From a virus: a stretch of 26,348 nt of DNA. Every line of letters starts with the position of its first letter. Positions within the stretch are counted from its first letter, which is position 1. The translations under genes and the position numbers were made by a program. The notes under the pieces were generated by a model. It was not told the DNA's origin. It ran no database searches and saw only the letters and a program-made list of their open reading frames with translations. Below are positions 8,033-16,148 of this stretch, piece after piece. The stretch lies in IMG/VR virus record IMGVR_UViG_3300033571_023908, positions 1 to 26,348 of that record. The stretch is one strand, 5' to 3'.

Positions 8033-10435
8033 ATGAAGGAAGACATCCTCAAACGCGCCATGTTCTCAATGCCCCTGTCCAAAGAGGCACGTAACTCGGG
8101 CATTCTTTCTGGGTTTGAAGAGGACGACACGGAAGAGGCGCCAGACCCCTCCGAAGAGATGCCTCAGATGGCCAGGAACCCGCAGAATCCGGAGATCCTG
8201 ATGAACACGATGCGGGGCGACATGCGCTCCGTTGACGCTCGGTACATGGAACTGGCTCAGATGGTTGGCGAAGAAGCGGCCATGGAAACGCCCCCGGAAG
8301 TGCTGGCCATGCTGCAGCCCCAGTTTGCGCAGCAAGGCGGCATCGGCGGGCTGCCCCAGGCACAAGGGATGGCACCGCCGCCCATGGCCCAAGGACCCGG
8401 TGGCCCTCCTCAAGGACCCGGCATGCCCCAAGGCCCTGGAATGGCCATGCCTCCCGGCATGGCGGGTGCTCCCCCTTTTCCTGAGGGCGGGGCTGACCAA
8501 GCTCCGCCTACTCCTGACGGCATGCCCCCGCTCAAGGCTTTTGGTGGGGCGTTCGTCACGCCCTTTACCCGGGCGGCGCAATTTACTTCGGACAAGGTCT
8601 CCCCGCTGGCTACTCAGTTCAACGTCGGCGCTGGGCGCCTGATGTCCCAGGGGTTCCCGCAGACATTCAGGCCCATCTTTGAAAACGTCCGTGGCGAAGG
8701 CGGGCGCTTCACGGCAGAGCAGGTGCTGAAGTACCCCACTCTGACTGAGCACTTGTCCAAGCTGGCCGGACCGACCGTGACCGGCCTTGCTCAACGGGCC
8801 ACGGCTCTTGCCGCCCCTGCGGTGGCCACTGGCACAGGCATTCTGGCGGCATCGGGCCTGTACAAAGGGGCCACGGCCCCCGCCCCTGACCCAGAGCGTG
8901 AAGCTCTGGTGCGGCAGTATCAGGACCTGTACTACAAGCTCAACGACCGCAGCATCCCGATGCCGTCCTTGGCCCAGGTTCCCACTGACAAATTGAAGCT
9001 GGATATCCAGGCGATGACCGCCAACCTTCCTCAGCAGGGGGTGGTTGAGGAAGTTGTGGGCCCTGACATCGTTGTCGGTGCGGGTTCTGCTCCTACGGGC
9101 GCAGCGGCAGGAGAGCAGCCTCCTCCTCCTGGCGCAGGGACGGCTGCGGCTACTGCGGGCCAAGACAACGCGGCCTTCATTCAGGGCCAGTTGGCTAGGC
9201 CAAACGTAGCCGCTTCAACTACGGCCACCCCAACGTCTAGGTCTGAGCGCATAAAGGCGGCGCGGGCAGAGTATGCGCCGCTGTACAAGGAACTCCTGGG
9301 CGACGGCAAAGAGGAGATGTACACCAACGCCATGTTGATGCTGGCCGACGCTGGCTTCAAGTACGCTGCTGCTCCTGCCAAGTCAGGCACTACGCCCCTC
9401 TCCTTGTTGGCGCAGGCGGCGCAGGGTGTTCCGCAGGGCTTCATGGCCCTTCTGGCTCAGGCTCGGGACCGTCAAATCAAGGTTGATACGGCGGCACTTA
9501 CGCAGGCCATTACTGACGTTCAGGAGCAGGATAAATACGCTCAGCGTCTCAAAGAGATCATGCTCAAAGGCGACTTTGATTTGCTGAAGGAGCAGATCAG
9601 GAAAACCGGAGACATTCAAGAAGACGGCGGAGCAGGGCTGGTTATAACGAAGACCAAAAACGGTAGCTTCGTGGGCACGAGCATTGCCCCGGACAACCCG
9701 ACAGTGCAGTCTGCCCTGCAAAGTCGCTACACCCTGCGGTCTACGGACAACCCGTTTGTGGTCAACCGGGGCGAAGCTCCGACCACCGTTGAAACCGACA
9801 AGGGAGAGCGGATCAAGCTCACGAATACGCTGCGCTCTTTGGACAACACCCTTTCTACCCTTGATGGGCTGAAGGGCATTTACGCACAGGCATACGGCCC
9901 TGGCGCGTGGTTTCAGGACAAGGTTAACAACCTTTTGGTGCCCATCTCGCCGACGGCGGTTGTCAGGCCCAATCTTGACCTCACTGATGCCGCTTCTCGC
10001 ATCAGTGTCGGCATGAACTCTATCCTCAAGAATATGGCCTCCGCCAACGACGGTGGCCGGGTTGCTGTGCAGGAGCAGGAATGGGCCCGGGAGACGGCCA
10101 GGGGCATCAGCGATCCGACGCGGTTCTTTGCTGACAAGGAGATCGCTGCCAAGCAGTTCAACAGCATGGAAACCATGCTGCGAAATGCCCGACAGCAGGT
10201 GATCACTCAGCTTGGGTACGAGAAGAACGACTACGTGATGAACACCCCTAGCACGGGCACGCAGTCTGACCCCTTCATCATCCCATCCAACCCCGAACAG
10301 CAAAAGCGCATGTTCAACTTCCTTGGCAGTACGATTGGCAAAATCCAAGACCCACGGGCCACGGTCTACCTGCGCATGCCCAACAACACCATCCAAGCAT
10401 TCAATCCGACTCAACTCAGAGGGCTGAATCAGTAA
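8033..10435 (+). CDS. large virion-associated protein with Pro/Gly/Met linker
   Basis: An 800-aa protein of unknown precise role. The N-terminus has the block RNPQNPEILMNTMRGDMRS (from about 47) followed by ARYMELAQMVGEEA, a pattern I recall from proteins encoded next to the preceding two genes in uncultivated podoviruses. Residues about 110-165 are a Gly/Pro/Met/Gln-rich, collagen-like linker. A hydrophobic Ala-rich helix follows (about 255-285), then a second Ala/Pro/Gly linker (about 350-385) and a mainly helical C-terminal half. No catalytic motif was found. The previous stop overlaps the Shine-Dalgarno AAGGAA, and the ATG lies 10 bases on. The stop overlaps the next start by one base (TAATG), so translation is probably coupled. 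Confidence 0.68.
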   Translation: MKEDILKRAMFSMPLSKEARNSGILSGFEEDDTEEAPDPSEEMPQMARNPQNPEILMNTMRGDMRSVDARYMELAQMVGEEAAMETPPEVLAMLQPQFAQQGGIGGLPQAQGMAPPPMAQGPGGPPQGPGMPQGPGMAMPPGMAGAPPFPEGGADQAPPTPDGMPPLKAFGGAFVTPFTRAAQFTSDKVSPLATQFNVGAGRLMSQGFPQTFRPIFENVRGEGGRFTAEQVLKYPTLTEHLSKLAGPTVTGLAQRATALAAPAVATGTGILAASGLYKGATAPAPDPEREALVRQYQDLYYKLNDRSIPMPSLAQVPTDKLKLDIQAMTANLPQQGVVEEVVGPDIVVGAGSAPTGAAAGEQPPPPGAGTAAATAGQDNAAFIQGQLARPNVAASTTATPTSRSERIKAARAEYAPLYKELLGDGKEEMYTNAMLMLADAGFKYAAAPAKSGTTPLSLLAQAAQGVPQGFMALLAQARDRQIKVDTAALTQAITDVQEQDKYAQRLKEIMLKGDFDLLKEQIRKTGDIQEDGGAGLVITKTKNGSFVGTSIAPDNPTVQSALQSRYTLRSTDNPFVVNRGEAPTTVETDKGERIKLTNTLRSLDNTLSTLDGLKGIYAQAYGPGAWFQDKVNNLLVPISPTAVVRPNLDLTDAASRISVGMNSILKNMASANDGGRVAVQEQEWARETARGISDPTRFFADKEIAAKQFNSMETMLRNARQQVITQLGYEKNDYVMNTPSTGTQSDPFIIPSNPEQQKRMFNFLGSTIGKIQDPRATVYLRMPNNTIQAFNPTQLRGLNQ

Positions 10436-13400
10436 TGGCAACGATCCTCAACACCCAGGGGCAACTGGTCGATCTGACGACAGGGCAAGTTGTTGGTCGC
10501 GCCGAGGGCGCCCCGACTGCTGTTGATCCGTTGAAAGCAGGGGCGCCAGAGCAGATCACCGAGGGCGCGGACAAGGTCAAGGGCCTTATCAACAACGCTT
10601 CCTGGGGATTCAACTCTGCGCTTTTCTCTCTGCCTGACGCGGCGCAGCGGGTGATTGGCAGGGGCTTGGGCCTTGATGAGAATCAGGTGTTCCAGTTCGC
10701 CAAGTTCTTCAATCGCGGCGAGGTGGCCCCGAAGAACTCCGGGGAGCGCTACGCCCGGGCAATTGCTGGCGGTGTTGCCGGGGGCCTGCCATTTACTGGC
10801 ATCCTTGGCGCCTCTGCGGCCCTGCGTCCTGCAATCGCTGCCGCTACTCCTGCCACTACGGTGATGCGCGGCGTGACCAAAGATGCGATGGACATGATCG
10901 CAAAGAGCCCGAAGACTGCGCTTGCCATGGATGTGGCTTTTGGCGCTGGTTGGGAGGGGTTGCGTCAGGCTGTTGAAGAGAATGTTTCCGATGATCAACC
11001 GTCCAAAGTATGGCTGAAGGAACTACTGCCGACAGCGGCATTTATTGGCGTCCCCTTGGCCCTGTCTGGCGGCTTTTCCGCAGCGAGCAAGCTCGCCAAG
11101 ATGAGCCCCACCGCGCAGGCTGCAGGCTTTGTCAAAGGTCAACTTGAGGCCCCCGACTTGAGCGGGGTAGAGAAAGAGGTGCTGTCCTCTGCCCCCGGTG
11201 TTTGGAAACTGCCCATAATCAAGGTGGTCCCGAACATGCTGATCAAAAACGCCGAGCGCAAGCTGTCGCAGGTGTTTGGTCCGATTGCAGAGAGCAAGGA
11301 AGCCCAGGAGGCCCTGAAGTCGCTCGAAACGGCCCTCGCCGATCCTCGCTTTGCCCAGGCAGGCTTTGTGTTCGATGCGGCTGAGAAGACGATGTACACG
11401 CCGCTGGTGCAGGAGAAACTCAAGCTATTGGAGCAGCTTGGTCCCAAGGACCTTGAGGCGGTCAAGGAGCGAATCAACTTAAACCAAGCGGCCCTGAACA
11501 GCCTGTTCAGCAATCTTGCCCCGCAGGCCCGCCAGCCCGTGATGGATGCGTTCCAAGCTGCGCAAGCTGATCGTCAGGCGTTCTTTGAGAACCTTGTGCG
11601 CCAGAAGAAGGACATGACGGACGCTGAGATTCTTGCAGTGTCCGAGCGCCTGGGACCACAGAACATCGACATGCTCAACAACGAGCTTCGCGGCGTCATC
11701 ATGAACCGCATGGAGATGGACAACAGGATGCGGCAGAACGTACTGTCGCGCATGGGCCTCAGGCAGGCCACTGCGCCTGATGGCACCCCGCTTCCAACCC
11801 GTGATCAGGGCAAGTCTCTGTTCGATGCTCGGGACATGGAAGGCGCAGCGATGTCGCTGATCTCCAAGTACCGTCCTGAGCGTCCTTCGATGTCGGTGAG
11901 CATGCCTGAGCCTGTGCGCCTGCTCGACAGCTTCGTGCAGAGCCAGATGCGCCAACGCGAGCGGCTTGAGCGCATCTCGCTTCAGAACCTAACCGATGAG
12001 GCCATCGACAGCCAGATTGTTGGCATGGGGGAGGCGTTCAAAGACCCGGCCATCCTCAAGGCGCTTCGCACTTCCGTATACAGCCTTGTTCGCGGAGATA
12101 AACCCAAGGGCGGGCGCCGCGCTCCAGGGCTCGCGGAACTCGCGCCTACCCCCGATGCAAAGGGCAACGTCTCCATCCCTGCCCTGATCCCGGGGCGCAA
12201 GATTGTGATCAATCCGGAGCAGATTCGTCAGGATGCCGCACGCATTGCTGAGGAGAGCACCAAGATTGACATCAACCTGCCCGAGGCACTCGACTATCTG
12301 ACCGCTGCCCAACGGTTCCGCAACGACTCCCTGGCTCAGTACAACGCCGCGATGTCAAAGGGCCGCGTTCGCCAGACTGACGCCCAGCGCATTCTTGATA
12401 CCGGCAATGCTGTGTTCAGGGACGTTGAAAACTTGGTGTTGACCAATGCGCCTCGACTCAAGAGTGAGTACGAGGCGATGAAGGTCATGATCGATGACTA
12501 CAAGCAGACGTATGACCGTACGCTGCCATTGCTCATGTCGCAGACCAAGAAGGGCGGCATGGAGTACTTGCTGCCCAATGAAGACTTGATGCGCAACGCC
12601 TTCAAGACGGCGGAGAACCTGCGCGATGTATCGGCCATCTTGGGCCCTGATGAGCAGTCACAGCGTCTGCTGCTCAACGGCACGATTGACTGGCTGCGCA
12701 CCAAGGGCGTGGTCAACAAAGACGGGATCGTGGACCCCAAGATGATCCGCACGGTGCTCAACAAGAATCGCAATATTGTTGAAGCATTGCCCGAGACGAT
12801 CAGGACAAGGCTCAACGATGAGGTTGCGCTGGCGGATGACTACGTCAAGCGCCTGGGCGAGATAGACAAGCGCGTGGTTTCTGCTCAGGACAACGAGCTT
12901 GATCGAGTGCTGGCCAAGGCAGTTCGTCCTGATGCTGATACACGGGCAGTCATGTCCGATGCACTGCGTGATCCAGCGATCATGCGCAAGCTGGTAGATG
13001 TTGTCGGCAAAGACCAGGAGATGCTGTCGTCTCTGCGCCGGTCTGTATACGACATCGCCACGGAAGGCGCCCAGGGCGGCGGCGCATTGAAGTCGTTCCT
13101 TGATGGCAACGAGAAGTCACTCAAGGTCCTTTTTGACGGCACCACACATCTTCAAGACCTCAAGACCCTGGCTGACTTGCAGCGCAGGGTCAATGCCTTT
13201 TCAAGCGTCACAGGCCAGATCCCTGCCTTCGAATCGCTGGATCAGTCCCTCAAGCGCGTCTTCGGCTTTGGTGTCCAGTTTGGTACGACCACACTGCGCG
13301 AAGCGATGGTGGGCCGTATTTCACCTGAGACAGGCGCCTTGGCTCTGATGGTCAGGATGACGGGCAGCTTGGAAAATGAGCTTTACAAGCGCCTGTTTAC

Positions 13401-13848
13401 CAAAGCCTTGGAGAGCGAAGAATTTGCCAAGAGCATGACCCATATTGCAACCCCGGTGGACGGAAACCGTACGCTCAAGCAGTTGCAGTCCATCGGCGTT
13501 TCAAGGGACATGGTCTTTGGCCCATCGCCCGTGACCGAGGCTGCCCGCAGGGGCATTCAGCAGGGGGTCACAGAGGCGGCTCAGGAAGGCCAGCAGTCCC
13601 CCATTGCAGGGATGGAAGGACTGCCCATTGTTCCACGGGAAACAGCGGCTTCAATGATGCGCCGTCTGCCGCCTGCTCCTCCGACCCGTGGCGTGAGCTT
13701 CAATCCAAGGCTGCCTACTACACCTCCTCCACGACAAGGCGGTGGGTCGAGTCAGGTGCCCCTGATGTATCCTGCCATGTTCCCCAACGATCCGATCAGT
13801 GCCTTGCTTCAGCAACGACAGGCCGCGATCCAAGGACCACAGCAATAA
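10435..13848 (+). CDS. very large helical virion protein, candidate DNA-ejection protein
   Basis: The largest gene in the window, 1137 aa. The N-terminus has two hydrophobic Gly/Ala-rich segments (about 115-150 and 200-225), and a long charged helical body follows. Two related blocks occur about 309 residues apart: KDPAILKALRTSVY (from 536) and RDPAIMRKL followed by LRRSVYDIA (from 845), which suggests an internal duplication. The C-terminus is Pro-rich and ends with VPLMYPAMFPNDPISALLQQ, a conserved-looking capture or assembly tail. No lysozyme or transglycosylase active site was found. Size, position at the end of the large virion genes and membrane-like segments fit a short-tailed-phage internal core protein. 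That function is inference. Its start overlaps the previous stop by one base. Confidence 0.68.
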   Translation: MATILNTQGQLVDLTTGQVVGRAEGAPTAVDPLKAGAPEQITEGADKVKGLINNASWGFNSALFSLPDAAQRVIGRGLGLDENQVFQFAKFFNRGEVAPKNSGERYARAIAGGVAGGLPFTGILGASAALRPAIAAATPATTVMRGVTKDAMDMIAKSPKTALAMDVAFGAGWEGLRQAVEENVSDDQPSKVWLKELLPTAAFIGVPLALSGGFSAASKLAKMSPTAQAAGFVKGQLEAPDLSGVEKEVLSSAPGVWKLPIIKVVPNMLIKNAERKLSQVFGPIAESKEAQEALKSLETALADPRFAQAGFVFDAAEKTMYTPLVQEKLKLLEQLGPKDLEAVKERINLNQAALNSLFSNLAPQARQPVMDAFQAAQADRQAFFENLVRQKKDMTDAEILAVSERLGPQNIDMLNNELRGVIMNRMEMDNRMRQNVLSRMGLRQATAPDGTPLPTRDQGKSLFDARDMEGAAMSLISKYRPERPSMSVSMPEPVRLLDSFVQSQMRQRERLERISLQNLTDEAIDSQIVGMGEAFKDPAILKALRTSVYSLVRGDKPKGGRRAPGLAELAPTPDAKGNVSIPALIPGRKIVINPEQIRQDAARIAEESTKIDINLPEALDYLTAAQRFRNDSLAQYNAAMSKGRVRQTDAQRILDTGNAVFRDVENLVLTNAPRLKSEYEAMKVMIDDYKQTYDRTLPLLMSQTKKGGMEYLLPNEDLMRNAFKTAENLRDVSAILGPDEQSQRLLLNGTIDWLRTKGVVNKDGIVDPKMIRTVLNKNRNIVEALPETIRTRLNDEVALADDYVKRLGEIDKRVVSAQDNELDRVLAKAVRPDADTRAVMSDALRDPAIMRKLVDVVGKDQEMLSSLRRSVYDIATEGAQGGGALKSFLDGNEKSLKVLFDGTTHLQDLKTLADLQRRVNAFSSVTGQIPAFESLDQSLKRVFGFGVQFGTTTLREAMVGRISPETGALALMVRMTGSLENELYKRLFTKALESEEFAKSMTHIATPVDGNRTLKQLQSIGVSRDMVFGPSPVTEAARRGIQQGVTEAAQEGQQSPIAGMEGLPIVPRETAASMMRRLPPAPPTRGVSFNPRLPTTPPPRQGGGSSQVPLMYPAMFPNDPISALLQQRQAAIQGPQQ

Positions 13849-13859
13849 CGGAGTAAATC

Positions 13860-14234
13860 ATGGAGATGGTTGGACGCTTAATCGGCACGATGTTCCTGGC
13901 CCGGGAGTACGCTCACCGGGCCCACTTGCGTGTCACGGGCCCGGGCAGCTTTGCCAAGCATTCAGCGCTGGGCGAGTTCTACACGGCCATCATTGATCAG
14001 GCAGACGGGATCACCGAGGCGTATCAGGGACGCCACGACACCATCATCGAGATTCCGTACCTGCCGATGATCGATGAGGAAGACCCGGCCAAGGCCCTTG
14101 AGAGCCTGATGGATGACATCGAGAAGCTGCGTTATGACGCAGTGGACAAGAAGGACGCTCCGATTCAAAATCTGATTGACGGGGCCATTGAGACGTTTTT
14201 GAGCACCCTCTACAAACTCCGAAAGCTGAGGTAA
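13860..14234 (+). CDS. small Dps/ferritin-like protein (DUF5856-like)
   Basis: A 124-aa all-helical protein. His22, His34, Asp49 and Glu53 have the spacing H-x11-H-x14-D-x3-E of the Dps ferroxidase centre (E. coli Dps His51, His63, Asp78, Glu82), and surrounding residues fit a Dps-type helix pair (SFAKHSALGEFYTAIIDQAD). The fifth Dps ligand (E. coli Asp67) falls on Gly38, with Glu39 beside it. Phage proteins of this size with an H...HxALGEFY pattern are, as I recall, grouped as DUF5856 and judged ferritin-like. Dps itself is about 160 aa, so this is a reduced version without extended DNA-binding tails. It has a Shine-Dalgarno CGGAGT and sits between virion genes, so it could be packaged or act late. 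Iron oxidation, DNA protection or a purely structural role are all open. Confidence 0.72.
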   Translation: MEMVGRLIGTMFLAREYAHRAHLRVTGPGSFAKHSALGEFYTAIIDQADGITEAYQGRHDTIIEIPYLPMIDEEDPAKALESLMDDIEKLRYDAVDKKDAPIQNLIDGAIETFLSTLYKLRKLR

Positions 14235-14238
14235 GAAA

Positions 14239-15225
14239 ATGCCTTTTATGCGTAGACGTTCTCCTGCCCCGGTAGCGGCTCCGGCCCCAGTGGCAGCCCC
14301 AATAACCACCATGCCTGCGGTGCCTCCCCCTACTATGGCACCGGCTCCGGCTATGGGCACGCCAAACCTGAACGATGCCATCAACCAACTTAAAGGCGGA
14401 AATCGACAAAGCGCCGAGGGCATGATGCGCCAGATTGTTGGCCTGCCCCCGCTTTCCCGTGCTCCCTCGGTGCCTCAGCCCGGGCGCCCCGTGTTGCCCC
14501 CGGGGCTACAGCCCGGCCAACCGGGGATTCGCCCGCCCGTGTTGCCCCCGGGTCTTCAGCCGTCGCCATTCCCTCTCCCTGGGATGCGCCCGGGCAGCGG
14601 GCCGTTGCCCCCCAGCCCTCAAGAAAGCCTACTAATCAACTCGATGGTGCAGCCTGGATTCAACAACCAGGGGCAACAGATGGCGCCGTTTGGTGGGCCC
14701 CAGCCGATGATGAACCCACAGTCCAGTGACGCATTAAAGCAGCAGTTCTTGGCGCAGCAGGCAGCGCAGCAGTTCGGCCCCCAGCCGATGATGAACCCAC
14801 AGTCCAGTGACGCATTCAAACAGCAGTTCTTGGCGCAGCAGCCCGGTCAGATGGCGATGGGCCCGATGTCCATGGGCATGCCGCAGTTCCAGCAGCCTGG
14901 TCAGATGGGCCCGCAGCCGATGGTGAACCCGCAATCCAATGATGCGTTGAAGCAGCAGTTCTTGGCGCAGCAGGGGATTAACCAGCCAATGCCTTCATAT
15001 CAGAACCCGGCGCAGCAGGGAAGGCTGATGGAGCAGATGGCAAAACAGGCCCAGCAGCAGCCTATGGGGCAGTTCCAGCAGCAGCCTATGGGGCAGTTCC
15101 AGCAGAACAACGCCCAGCAAATGTCAAACTTCCAAAACCAGAACCAAAGCAACCAGAACCAGGGTAACCAGTTCGGGGGCGGCGGGAACAGGAGCGGTGG
15201 CGGTGGTGGCGGTGGACTTTTCTAG
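14239..15225 (+). CDS. Pro/Gln/Met-rich repeat protein of the late block
   Basis: A 328-aa low-complexity protein. It has an Ala/Pro-rich N-terminus (1-45), a short helical patch (about 43-68, NLNDAINQLKGG and EGMMRQIVGLPPL), a Pro-rich part with RPVLPPGLQP-type repeats (about 75-120) and three copies of a 20-residue unit beginning QPM(M/V)NPQS and ending FLAQQ. A double QQQPMGQF follows, then an Asn/Gln-rich stretch and a Gly-rich tail ending in LF. No globular domain or catalytic motif is seen. The product is probably largely disordered. The position suggests a virion-associated or assembly role; I do not recognise a named family. The start is an ATG four bases after the previous stop, with AGGTAAG upstream. 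Confidence 0.7.
   Translation: MPFMRRRSPAPVAAPAPVAAPITTMPAVPPPTMAPAPAMGTPNLNDAINQLKGGNRQSAEGMMRQIVGLPPLSRAPSVPQPGRPVLPPGLQPGQPGIRPPVLPPGLQPSPFPLPGMRPGSGPLPPSPQESLLINSMVQPGFNNQGQQMAPFGGPQPMMNPQSSDALKQQFLAQQAAQQFGPQPMMNPQSSDAFKQQFLAQQPGQMAMGPMSMGMPQFQQPGQMGPQPMVNPQSNDALKQQFLAQQGINQPMPSYQNPAQQGRLMEQMAKQAQQQPMGQFQQQPMGQFQQNNAQQMSNFQNQNQSNQNQGNQFGGGGNRSGGGGGGGLF
14701..14973 (+). repeat. three 60-bp direct repeats inside the Pro/Gln-rich gene
   Basis: Near-identical units lie at 14701-14760, 14782-14841 and 14914-14973. Units 1 and 2 differ by about three bases; unit 3 is more diverged, largely at third codon positions. All are in frame and 60 bases long, so they duplicate a 20-residue module (QPM(M/V)NPQS...FLAQQ). 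Confidence 0.92.
15052..15099 (+). repeat. 24-bp exact tandem repeat
   Basis: Two identical adjacent 24-base units at 15052-15075 and 15076-15099 encode QQQPMGQF twice. Confidence 0.92.
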
Positions 15226-15234
15226 GAGTAGCAC

Positions 15235-15390
15235 ATGAAAAAGCCAGTATGGGATAAAGCGCGGCCCAAGGACCTCGGGCCTTCGGAAAAGTTGAGTTCA
15301 GGCAAAAAAGCCGCTGCGAAAGCAGCGGCCAAGAAGGCAGGGCGCCCGTACCCTAACCTTGTGGACAACATGCGGGCTGCCAAGAAGTAA
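15235..15390 (+). CDS. 51-aa Lys/Ala-rich basic protein
   Basis: A small gene with Shine-Dalgarno TAGGAG overlapping the preceding stop and ATG at 15235. The product starts MKKPVWDKARPKDLG, has a Lys/Ala core (KKAAAKAAAKKAG, about 24-36) and ends RPYPNLVDNMRAAKK. The core recalls histone-H1-like or DNA-condensing tails, and the RPYPNLVDNMRAA ending is one I recognise from small proteins of related uncultivated phages. It is the last gene of the late block. A role in binding DNA in the virion is plausible but inferred. The Ala/Lys codons at 15304-15329 also form the intrinsic terminator of the opposite operon, so this stretch is under two constraints. Confidence 0.8.
   Translation: MKKPVWDKARPKDLGPSEKLSSGKKAAAKAAAKKAGRPYPNLVDNMRAAKK
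15304..15329 (-). terminator. intrinsic terminator of the leftward helicase-nuclease operon
   Basis: Read on the minus strand, an 8-bp perfect GC-rich stem (GCCGCTGC, TTTC loop, GCAGCGGC; bases 15329-15310) is followed directly by six Ts (15309-15304). It lies within the 51-aa plus-strand gene, 85 bases beyond the end of the nuclease gene. On the plus strand the hairpin has a GAAA tetraloop but no following T run, so it should act leftward only. Confidence 0.85.
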
Positions 15391-15413
15391 CGGTTGCAGT
15401 TGCCATCACTTCC

Positions 15414-16148
15414 TCAAGGGGTCTCTCCGCCCCCGATGGCACTTGGGCCAGGGACCTCAGACCCCTGGCCCCTTTTTTGGTACTGCTCCACGCGGCGCCA
15501 CCACTTGTCTTTGTAGCCGTCGAACTCGCGGCCAACAGTGATGAACTCCTGGGGCTCACCGCCCTGGCTCATCATCATGATGACGCCTTGGTCGATCTTC
15601 GTTCCATGCACGCGGTCGTGCGCAACAGCGTATGCCGCTAGCTGCAAGAAGTAGTCTTCGATCCACTCGCGCTTCTTGGGCCTGTTGGTCTGCTTGAAGT
15701 CCATGATGCAGGGCTTGCCCTTGTAGACGCCCACGCAGTCAGACGTTCCTGCGTATGTGTTGGGCACATACAGCGATACCTCTGCTCCCCACACCTCATC
15801 TACGTGCGGGAAGAAGTGCTCGATGAGTTGGTGGCCCATGCGGTAGCCCTTGACATGCAGCCATGTGCGAGGGACCTCCAGAGGGCGATTGAGCAGCAGC
15901 CGCTCGATGACGTTGTGCATGTGCGTGCCCACGGTGGCAGAGTCGTTGCGCACGCGCTCTGCCTCTTCCTTGCCTACCCTGTCTTCCCAGTCCTTGAGGT
16001 GGCTCTTGTCCTTGGTGGCATCCAGAATCGTGGTCACGCTGGGCATCGGCATGTCATCAGGGTCGGCCCGATAAACACGGCCCGAGGACCTGTCCAAACG
16101 CTCCAGGCGCTTGTAGACGTACTTGCTGCGAAACGGCACCAGCATCAT
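15414..16148 (-). CDS. PD-(D/E)XK exonuclease, RecB/Cas4-like
   Basis: A 244-aa nuclease of the lambda-exonuclease/RecB fold. Visible motifs in order: GTHMHNVIE (74-82, the upstream His motif), GAEVSLYV (121-128), GTSD with Asp137, the metal and catalytic pair Asp150-x-Lys152 in IMDFKQTNRPK, and Gln169-xxx-Tyr173 in LQLAAYA. All key residues of a RecB-type nuclease are present. It starts at an ATG overlapping the helicase stop (ATGA, 16148-16145), so the two are translationally coupled and probably cooperate. Likely roles are end resection for recombination, DNA maturation or host DNA degradation; the sequence does not decide. The last 20 residues or so are Gly/Pro-rich and encoded across the opposing terminator, so they may be dispensable. 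Confidence 0.9.
   Translation of the reverse strand: MMLVPFRSKYVYKRLERLDRSSGRVYRADPDDMPMPSVTTILDATKDKSHLKDWEDRVGKEEAERVRNDSATVGTHMHNVIERLLLNRPLEVPRTWLHVKGYRMGHQLIEHFFPHVDEVWGAEVSLYVPNTYAGTSDCVGVYKGKPCIMDFKQTNRPKKREWIEDYFLQLAAYAVAHDRVHGTKIDQGVIMMMSQGGEPQEFITVGREFDGYKDKWWRRVEQYQKRGQGSEVPGPSAIGGGETP
15445..15478 (+). terminator. intrinsic terminator of the late block
   Basis: A 9-bp perfect stem, GGGCCAGGG (15445-15453) with CCCTGGCCC (15463-15471) and a 9-base loop, is followed by C and six Ts (15473-15478). It ends rightward transcription and lies inside the 3' coding end of the convergent nuclease gene. No T run follows on the minus strand. Confidence 0.88.

Noticed and set aside
14701-14973. 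CRISPR-like repeats
   Set aside because: The 60-bp repeats are in frame within one coding sequence, too long and irregularly spaced, with no cas genes.
15310-15329. Plus-strand terminator at the Ala/Lys hairpin
   Set aside because: The stem forms with a GAAA loop, but CAAGAAGG follows rather than a T run, so it acts on the minus strand.
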